Assembly (NCBI GenBank): GCA_004369045.1
Contig: ML213537.1
Span: 89,036 to 153,035, forward strand
From: Heliocybe sulcata
Taxonomy: Eukaryota; Basidiomycota; Agaricomycetes; Gloeophyllales; Gloeophyllaceae
Reading direction: 5' to 3'
Length of the DNA: 64,000 nucleotides
In this document: positions 56,813 to 64,000 of the stretch, piece by piece
Layout of the letters: every line of letters begins with the position of its first letter
How positions within the stretch are numbered: position 1 is the first letter of the stretch
The notes under the pieces: model-generated
Database searches by the model: none
What the model saw: only the letters and a program-made list of their open reading frames with translations
What the model was told of the DNA's origin: nothing
Translations under genes and position numbers: made by a program

Positions 56813-56900
56813 TCAGTTATCGTGTTTAACAAGGACGCACTCGAGATACTGCATATCCACGCTCCTCCCACCCTTCTGCACCGAGTACGTTGCTCCGGGT
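56813..56900 (-). pseudogene. 2OG oxygenase C-terminal fragment
   Basis: The minus strand reads VQKGGRSVDMQYLECVLVKH and ends DN-stop, matching the copy B C-terminus VKKGGGGVDTEYLEGILVKH and YN-stop. No catalytic part was recognised further along, so only the tail of a third copy remains. Confidence 0.7.
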
Positions 56901-57212
56901 GTAAACCGATCCAAGCGTCGTCAAGAGAGGTTGAGGCTGCGCCTCGAGGGTGGACTGGCCTTTAAGCAAAAACTGACTGCGTCGAAGTTGCAGTAGGCAG
57001 CGGTTGGACGACTATTTGTAAGCATCAGCGTCGTTTCTGTTCCAGTGCGAGAGCTCCTTGGTCGCTTGGTCGACCCTCCAAGGACTCGACGGAGATCTAG
57101 AAGTGGCGAAGAACGAACGGAACGCCACCCAGCCAAACAGGGCACGCAGAGAGTCATTGCTTTCCAGGACTATCGCTTGCCGTCCTTGAGACCCTCATCA
57201 TAAGTTGATTCT

Positions 57213-60075
57213 TTGCTCAACAGTCCTAGTCAGCCCCATGGGCTGCTGACATGCGCGTTTGTAAATTCTAAGTCTGCCAGTATCGCGACAGCGGGGCTGG
57301 ATTTCCGTTGCTGGTCCTCTCTATTCTCACCGAGGTGGTCGTCTCTTTGTCTATCAACATTTCAGTACTTGATCTATCGCGATTGCACGCTTTGGAACTT
57401 TGGCCATCGGTTACCTAGGTGATACTATATGTCAGAAGTGGAAGCAGCAAACCAAGGTGAGTCTCAGTCTTGGAGAATAGTCAGCGCCATTGGAAGGTAT
57501 TGCACTGTTGAAAGTACTCAGGTTCTCTACTTTCAACTAAACATGGTGGCAGTCTGAGCCTATCCATGTCCTCCGTGTCCTTCCCTCTGTACCAGCGCGG
57601 TACGTCGCCCGATTTTGCGCGACCTCTCCTTGCGCACTTCGGTCCACGATTCGCAGTGCCGGTTTTCGACAGTGATCTGGGCAAGTCCTTATTCTGAGGC
57701 CCCGATGTCCTCGTCACATCGTGTCTAGGTATCTCTATCTTTCTCGGTCTGCACCCCCTTCATTCTCCTCAAATACAGACTGACGCGCGTCGAATGCACG
57801 AAATAGAATAGAATGTGGACGGAATTCAACACGCCCAAGCAAATGATGTCCGAAACCACGCCCAACGCCAACCACGTCTCGTATACAGCAAGCCTCTTCA
57901 TGGAATCAAGTGATATGCATAGGTTCTGCGGACGAAGAGAGTCAGCGATGGAATGGACGGTAAGGAACGATGCACTTACTACAGATGCCAATAATCCGAA
58001 TCAATAAGTTATACGCTCTCCCGCGGCGGATCTTCATGCAACTACGCAGTACGAATTTCCGCCATCTCCTCCGGATTCCTCTGGGACTGGTTGCGACAGG
58101 GTGGTGTCATCCTCAGCGGTAGAGGGAGAAGAGAAGAGGACGGCGAAGAAATCCATTTGTTCGTGAAGGTGGGACGTGAGCGAGGTCGTCAAGGTGAGAG
58201 GCGCTTGGGCTCGATGACGAGTGCTTTCGACCTGATGAGGAGGAGCGACAGATTTCAAGGGCCTTTTATACCCTCATTTTGCCTCGTCATCCGTTTGCTG
58301 CAACGACAATAAGCATTGAGACCGCAGAGTCGACTGTGGCGCAAGGTCTGTTCCAGATCTGCCTTCCATATATGGAAGGTATCGTGGAACGTAACAATAA
58401 AGGCCTCCGGCTCTCGTGGCTCTCTTGACAATAAGCAATGACGCAGATATTTACGGTACGTGGTCCTTAACAAAAAGACGATCTGTGATACAGTATTATT
58501 AATTGATTCTGTCAGATCTTGCCAGGATCGCCCGAGGGCGTTCGCGATCGACCAGAGCTCGCCTCTGATGCAAGCACTTGGCTGAGCTTCCGCAGGTCTC
58601 AGTCGCATAATTAAGGAGGATGGCGAACGGTGGCTGGCGCACCGGATGCGACTACACGCGTCGTCGTCGAGCAGGACAACAATGAGCCGGACCATGGTAA
58701 GCTCAATCAGCTCGAAATCGCCATGAGGCGATGTGCGGAAGTCTCGGGACCTTCTTTCTATGCCGTCCGCTCTGGCGCCATCGTCCATCGTACTTGTCTT
58801 GCTGGACAATAACGATCGAGGTGGAAATGGAACGCGGGGGAAGGTTCGGGGCGTTGATATCCAGGTACGGCTCGTGCTTGTAAATGAACTAGACATTGAA
58901 GCAGCGGGATACGAAGCTGTTAGTCAAACGTCTACTGAGCCCGTGCCAGTGCGGCGTCTGGAATGCAGTCGCCCTATGACCCGACTGTGGCTGTGGATCG
59001 AGGTTTTGCTTTCGCTACTGCCCGCGCTTATCGCCTGCGATATGGTTTTCTAAGCAGGTCCACGCATCCACTCCCGGAAACGTTCCATCTTGCTATGGAA
59101 CCACCACTGCTGGCCTTGCGGAAGACGGCGAGTGTCCTTGTGCGTACCTGCACCGTACTTCTTTTCATTCTCGTGGCTCGAAACCGAATTGCAAGAAGCC
59201 GTCATGTTAGGGCGTGTTCTGGAAGGGGTCCTTTGCCTGGTTCTTCCATTTTTGGGTGCATGGTGGTTCCACATTACGGAGCTTCTAGCTGGACGATATT
59301 CAGCTGCCATCATCAAATGGCAGACAATAAGCCGCTCGAGTCGATGCGATTCTCTCATAGGAATGAGTGCGTCTGAGCTGTCGTGGGTCGTGGCTGTATG
59401 CTGAGCGGACCTTGCATGCAGATACCCCGTCGTCGGAACGTATCGCCGCGGGGATTTACCTCTGCGCTCTGGCGAGGCCTTGGTTCCCAGTAGACTGCAG
59501 CGCGACTCGGTTCCGTGGGCGCCGTCCTCCCCTCAGATCGACCCCCCTTTTGATTTCATGCGTTGACCAGAGTACGTCGACCTCACCCACCGTGAAAGAA
59601 GGCGAGTTGCAAAGTGTCGGGTATGGTTCGCGGGCGGATGGGGCGGCCTGTGGTGAGTTTGGGCGAGGTGAGTGGTGTATGTACGAGATGGCGATACTGG
59701 GTGCTTGTTGACGTGTAAAGCTGCGTCCAGAATGCCTGTGGAGCTCATGACCTGACCGTCCGAGGCTTGGCCCGCTCGTCTGCGGCAAGCTCTACGATCG
59801 CGGTGTTACGCTCTTTTACTCTCTTCCATAATGACGCGCGTGTACCTACCCATGCGCTACCAAGACACTGGAACAGCTCGTCCGCGTCTTCGGGAGAGGT
59901 TGCCAACGCCAGTAAGGCTTAAAAGATGAACTGATGAGGGGACGGCGCAGTGTCTGTGGACTTGGACCGCGTCGTCGGGATGCGCAGGTGGTCGGGTAAG
60001 TGATTGCTCTGGGGAATCAGAACGGGGTGCAAGTACTGCTGCTGGTGCTCTGTGCATTGGTCGTTTGTTGAAAGG
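57213..60075. other. No confidently recognised gene; possible membrane-protein exons
   Basis: On the minus strand 57725-57965 is a hydrophobic exon-like block (TWLALGVVSDIICLGVLNSV, HILFYFVHSTRVS) preceded by a good acceptor CGCAG and, before it, YNLLIRIIGICS with a donor AAGTGC-like site. It could be the end of a multi-pass receptor-like protein. On the plus strand 59090-59330 there is another hydrophobic stretch (GVLCLVLPFLGAWWFHITEL). Neither could be extended to a whole gene or tied to a family. Confidence 0.3.
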
Positions 60076-61245
60076 TTATTTGGCTGGGTGTTCAACGACC
60101 GACTCCTCCCAATGTGAATGAGACACGATACCAATATCCGATTCCTGTTCTGTACGTCCGCGGTAGATACCTAGGTAAATTGGGAGAGAGACGGCAAAAG
60201 TATGTAAGGTCCGTGAAAATCGACGATGGGGGCGAGAAGGAATGGCGCAGTCATGTTTGGCCGGGAACGGCCTGCGTGTCTTGATTGCTTGGAAGTCGGG
60301 AGCGTAGTCTTCTCGGAAGGCCTGTGCAGTACGGTGAGCGAGGTTTTTGTAGGAGGGCGAGATCTGCTGACCGATAATATTGGTACCCCACGGGACGAGC
60401 ACCCCAGAGGCATTCTTCAGCGTCCAGAGCAGAAGCTCTGGAGTTGGCGGGTAGTCGAGCGTCGGCTGGAGGAGGTGTCCCAAGCGGCCGTAGGTCATGG
60501 CGAAGGCGAAGAAGCAGGGATGCAGGAAGGAGCAGCCGCGGAAATCTACGGCGACGATCCTGCTGCCCTGGTCCTTCATGAAGTTGCCGATCCTGAGGTC
60601 GGAGACGCAGAGACGCAGGCCGTACTTGGCGACCTCGTGCGTGAAGCGGACGTGCCCGTTCCTCTCTGTGGCGCGGAGAATCTGGGGGCGAGGATCGTCA
60701 TTGGAGAGCTGGGAAGGTGGGAAGAGGCTTACACCGTTGATATGGTCCTGTAGGTCCTTGACGGATTCGTACTCGATGGGGGCTATGGAGTCGATGAAAA
60801 AGGGGTGCTCGATGAGGCCTCCTCCGACAGGTCCAGGTTTTGAGCTGGGGCTGGGGATACTGATCAGGGCTTGTACGGCAGGGATGATGCGTGCTATATC
60901 GGCGTAGTCGCACATGTGGCCGTCGATGTACTCGGAAACGATGAAACCGAAGGTTTTCCGCGTAAAGGCGAGGTAGACGCGAGGGGCGCGCACGGCGGGG
61001 TTGTTGGTGTCCTGAAGGTATTGCCACACAAAGCACTGGGTCCTGGCTTCGGCCATGGTGACGCCGTACCCGTACTTGACCCAGATGTCGGTGAGCTGGT
61101 CGTCAGACTGCTTGTCGAGGGTTATATGCACGCCGCGGACGTGGGCTTGGCGAGGACCGAGTTTGAAACATTAATGGCTGACGATCGTCTCGTAGCTCGG
61201 GAGATTGGCAGGCTTATCGTTAATGAATGTGTGCACTTCGGACAT
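60076..61245 (-). CDS. APH-like (kinase-fold) phosphotransferase family protein, with an in-frame TAA near the N-terminus
   Basis: Large continuous frame of an aminoglycoside-phosphotransferase-like family common in Agaricomycetes. It has IWVKYGYGVTMAEARTQ (ATP-binding Lys and the Glu helix), FGFIVSEYIDGHMCDY (hinge), VSDLRIGNFMKDQ in the place of the catalytic HxDxxxxN, and RIVAVDFRGCSFLHP in the place of the DFG. Catalytic His is replaced by Val, which is unusual. The only ATG-led N-terminus is at 61245 (MSEVHTFINDKPANLPSYET), in the same frame, but a TAA lies between (61171-61173, after IVSH). Downstream of it the frame continues CFKLGPRQAHVRGVHIT without break. So either one nonsense codon has hit the gene, or translation starts elsewhere. 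The C-terminus after about residue 300 looks non-conserved. Confidence 0.65.
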
Positions 61246-63741
61246 GGTGCAAGACCAACGGTCGCTGAACTGTGGCAAAGGGGCCTCACTTGGATAAGCT
61301 TGTCCCACGGTCCAAAACCGGTTACTAAAGCACCAAAAACGAACAACCAGCTGATGCAATCTTCCGTTGTATGGCTCCAAGGTCGTGCCACCGTGGTTAC
61401 TTTCAAACTCGAGCTCCGTCCTTCGGTCAGCTTCTCGAGGCTTTGCTTGATCGCAACTTTTTCTTCGGAAGATCGGCGTCGCCTACCTCGGCTGTCGCGA
61501 CTTCATGTACGCCCTCGTCCTGCATCTCTCCATCTTCCAGCGCTTGATTTGTTCTTGTCTTTTCTTTGGGGGGCACCCTAGTTCTCAAGCAGTTGCTTCT
61601 GGACGGCCTTTTCATAGATGGCGCTGATGCGGAAGGCAACATTCAGATCGACGACAAGCACATATGTTTTCAGCTTGCTGGGTTGGCGATATCTCCCCTC
61701 CACGCCCCTCTCACCACACCCGGCATCCAACGCACCACGCAGCTTGCTCGACGCATACCCAACCGCATCGACTGCGCGGTCTGGCCGGCCGACTTGGTAC
61801 GTGTTGCGAATCAGGTACAACCAGGCTAGCGACGCTGTTTGAGTCCCCTGTCGGTGCGCCAAGGCCTTTGTCTCTAATATTATATCATCTGAGCCAAGGC
61901 TAACGATCGTGCTTCCCCCCACTCAGTATCTTGTACTCGTCCCTCTTCCCACTCATGACTTCGCCGTGTACATTTCTTTGTAATCATGTCAGGATGTAGA
62001 AAGGTTGATGGATATGAGTTCGGTTTCAGTGTGAACCATTCCATGTGCCGTCTACGAAAGGATATCTTGGTGAAATTTCGAGAAAGCAAGTGCACGAAAC
62101 GCCACATTGGCTACGTATCTCCAAATTCGAACCCCGCGACGCGTCCACATCTCCGCGTGTCCTGCTTCAGCCACTCCTGCCGCCACTCCTGCGTCCTCGT
62201 TCTCTGCCAGGCGTTCGAGATGACCTGCTAGGTCCTTAGACTCCAACAGGGTTCGCGACGAGGCTGCGGCAAAGATGATGAATTTCCCTCTCTTTGCTGA
62301 CGATGCTATGGCGCACAATGTAGGCTGGAAGTCGCCGAGACGTTAGCGCAGAGGAGACAGCGGTGCTGCGCATGGAAGCGGACACCTGGTGTCTCCTGCA
62401 AGCCATCCCTTTCTTCCTAATTACACCTCCACCCCGTCACACCTTCCCCAGCTTCGCGTCCCCGCCTCTGTCGCGCCCTCCCCACAGACCTCTGTGCTCC
62501 TCGAATCCACCTGCCGCAAGTGGTCCGACCACCTCTGAGCGCATATCAGCTCATGGAGGAGAAGCAGGCGGCCGGAGCTGAGGTTTTGGGAGGAGTGGAA
62601 GGATGATGAGGAGTGTTCGCCGCGTGTAACCAGAGGAGAGGGATGAAGGGTGGGTGCGTTGACGGGACTGGCGTCAGGGAGGGGTGCATAACACTAGTGA
62701 CGCGTGAGTATGACTGACGGGTTGGACTTTGAAAGACGCCGGCAGATCATCTGTTGGTATATATCGCAGTTGCATGACCAGACGGATGTGCTGTAGTCCC
62801 GCAAGGCTCGAGTGAGTGCGAGTTTTGCCCTGGTATTCTTTTCTTCTCTTTTAGTAGCTCGTCCCTTCGTAATCGTCATGCTCACTTCTGCATCTGCTCC
62901 AGCGAATTGGCACTGATTATATCGTCCCACTGGTTACCCGCACCTCCTCGCGCTCTTCCTACAGATGATCGACGTCCCGACGCGGAGGGCACGATCCTCG
63001 CATCCTACCTTACGTCCTAGAGGTACAGCTCCGTCTCCACATACCTTCGCTTTACCGCAATCACTGACTTCACCTGTCCGACTCTCCCAGTTGTCCGGGC
63101 AGCGCCCTCTATGCCCGCTTCCTGGACCCCAACGCCGCGCAGTTCCTCGTCCCCTTAGGAATCACTGCGGTTCTGGAGGCACGAATGCAGGCGCTGAAAT
63201 ATGAGCGTACTGATTCATACTTTGAGGACAAGGGTTCGCAGGAGACAAGTGCTCGTCAGGATAATACGCTCCTCAGTAAACGGTTATCATACGGTCGCGT
63301 GTGATGTTAGTGGACTGTTCCCTGAGTATTTGTCTTATTCCGGGAAGGGATACTTGTATGTCCTTTCTCTATAGAAACTTGGCTCACGCCCTTCAACTCT
63401 TCACGACTGTCGCGGACTTTTGGTATAAGCTGTACGACGATTTCAGCGACGCTGAGGGAAAGAGGCTTGGAGAGTGCAGTTCGTACGGGAGGCGGTGGTT
63501 AAGGGCGTTAAGGGAGGTGGTGGGGATCTGTGGAGACCCGTCGGAGCCAAGTATGGGGCAAAGGTCGTACTGTGTCGTGCGGTACGTTATCGAAGCGTGT
63601 CTCTGACCGAGGCTCGGTGGCATCCCGCGTAGTATAGCTGACGTATCAGCATGCAGGGATATCAACTCAAGCTTCAAGTCTGGTAATTTTGATAAAGTGA
63701 AGAGCGCAATGTGACGGGATCGCAGTAAGACGCAGTCTACG
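61246..63741. other. No confidently recognised gene
   Basis: Several coding-like pieces without a family: 61578-61922 (minus; SLAWLYLIRNTYQVG, AIYEKAVQKQLLEN), 62052-62318 (minus; Ala/Glu-rich) and 63100-63300 (plus; ALYARFLDPNAAQFLVPLGI, then TAVLEARMQALKYE). None shows a start, consistent splicing or known motif. They may be relics or parts of unrecognised genes. Confidence 0.3.
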
Positions 63742-63985
63742 TCAGGGGGTGTCGCTTGCCGTTTGCCAACTCGCACGTCCCGTGATGTCCTTCCACCACC
63801 TTGTGACATTAATGGCCCTCTTACCGGTGTCCATTAATACGAGCAGCTGTCCCAAGGGGCGGATGGTGTCGACATGTTCGGGCTTCTTATGGTCGCCTCT
63901 TCAAGTCGACAGAGATGAGTTCGTAATCGATCCCCAGTTCTTCTTCGCAGATCACAGTGTCAGGCGAGCGAGAATGTCTATACAG
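63742..63985 (-). pseudogene. Glutathione S-transferase remnant, copy 4
   Basis: The minus strand starts with an N-domain piece (CEEELGIDYELISVDLKR, compare CKELNIPYELTVIDLSK in copy 3), followed in another frame by PPLGTAA-like residues. It then jumps directly to the C-terminal helix NVTRWWKDITGRASWQ and a stop. Most of the gene is deleted. Confidence 0.72.
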
Positions 63986-64000
63986 CTTCACCTTACAAAA

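Noticed and set aside
154-61245. A single biosynthetic gene cluster joining the monooxygenase, terpene synthases, oxygenases and GSTs
   Set aside because: The genes are separated by transposons, housekeeping genes and kinase duplications over 60 kb, with no shared promoter motif seen, so cluster membership is not supported.

Overview
The window looks like a gene-dense but heavily rearranged stretch of a basidiomycete genome, most likely a wood-decay Agaricomycete (Polyporales-like). The signs are many short spliceosomal introns (about 45-100 bases), FunK1-type kinases, a basidiomycete-style sesquiterpene synthase array, phi-like glutathione transferases, an O-fucosyltransferase-like (CigA-like) type II membrane protein, and a Copia retrotransposon with 300-bp LTRs. 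No bacterial-type operons, CRISPR arrays or rRNA genes are seen.

Layout. 0.15-2.0 kb holds an FAD-dependent monooxygenase. 2.8-7.1 kb holds two single-pass membrane proteins, the second conserved and intact. 8.3-13.9 kb is a three-copy tandem array of sesquiterpene synthases: the first is intact, the second is broken, and the third reads through only with a shifted splice acceptor and has a distorted metal-binding motif. 14.0-22.3 kb is a nested transposon: a TIR-bounded element with TA target duplication contains a young Copia element, which itself contains an unclassified insertion. 22.5-25.2 kb has the CigA-like protein and a first GST.

26.7-49.1 kb is a mosaic of inverted segmental duplications. 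Its building blocks are a secreted NucA/NucB-type nuclease followed by a FunK1 kinase (two inverted copies), and a TFIIIA/TatD divergent pair followed tail-to-tail by a FunK1 kinase (one intact pair, one scrambled copy). Five FunK1 loci are present: two look usable, one has a single nonsense codon, two are decayed. The intact single-copy-type host genes here are TFIIIA (10 zinc fingers) and a TatD nuclease with a 10-base micro-exon. 49.5-51.7 kb has two more GSTs. 52.6-56.9 kb has a 2-oxoglutarate/Fe(II) oxygenase array (one intact, one decayed, one tail fragment). 60.1-61.2 kb has an APH-like kinase-fold gene, and a GST remnant ends the window.

How the pieces fit together. Terpene synthase, FAD monooxygenase, 2OG oxygenases and GSTs are typical accessory specialised-metabolism and detoxification genes, but they are spread over 60 kb and no single pathway can be read from them. 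The dominant process is local duplication followed by decay: terpene synthases, oxygenases, GSTs, nucleases and kinases all occur as one or two good copies plus broken relatives.
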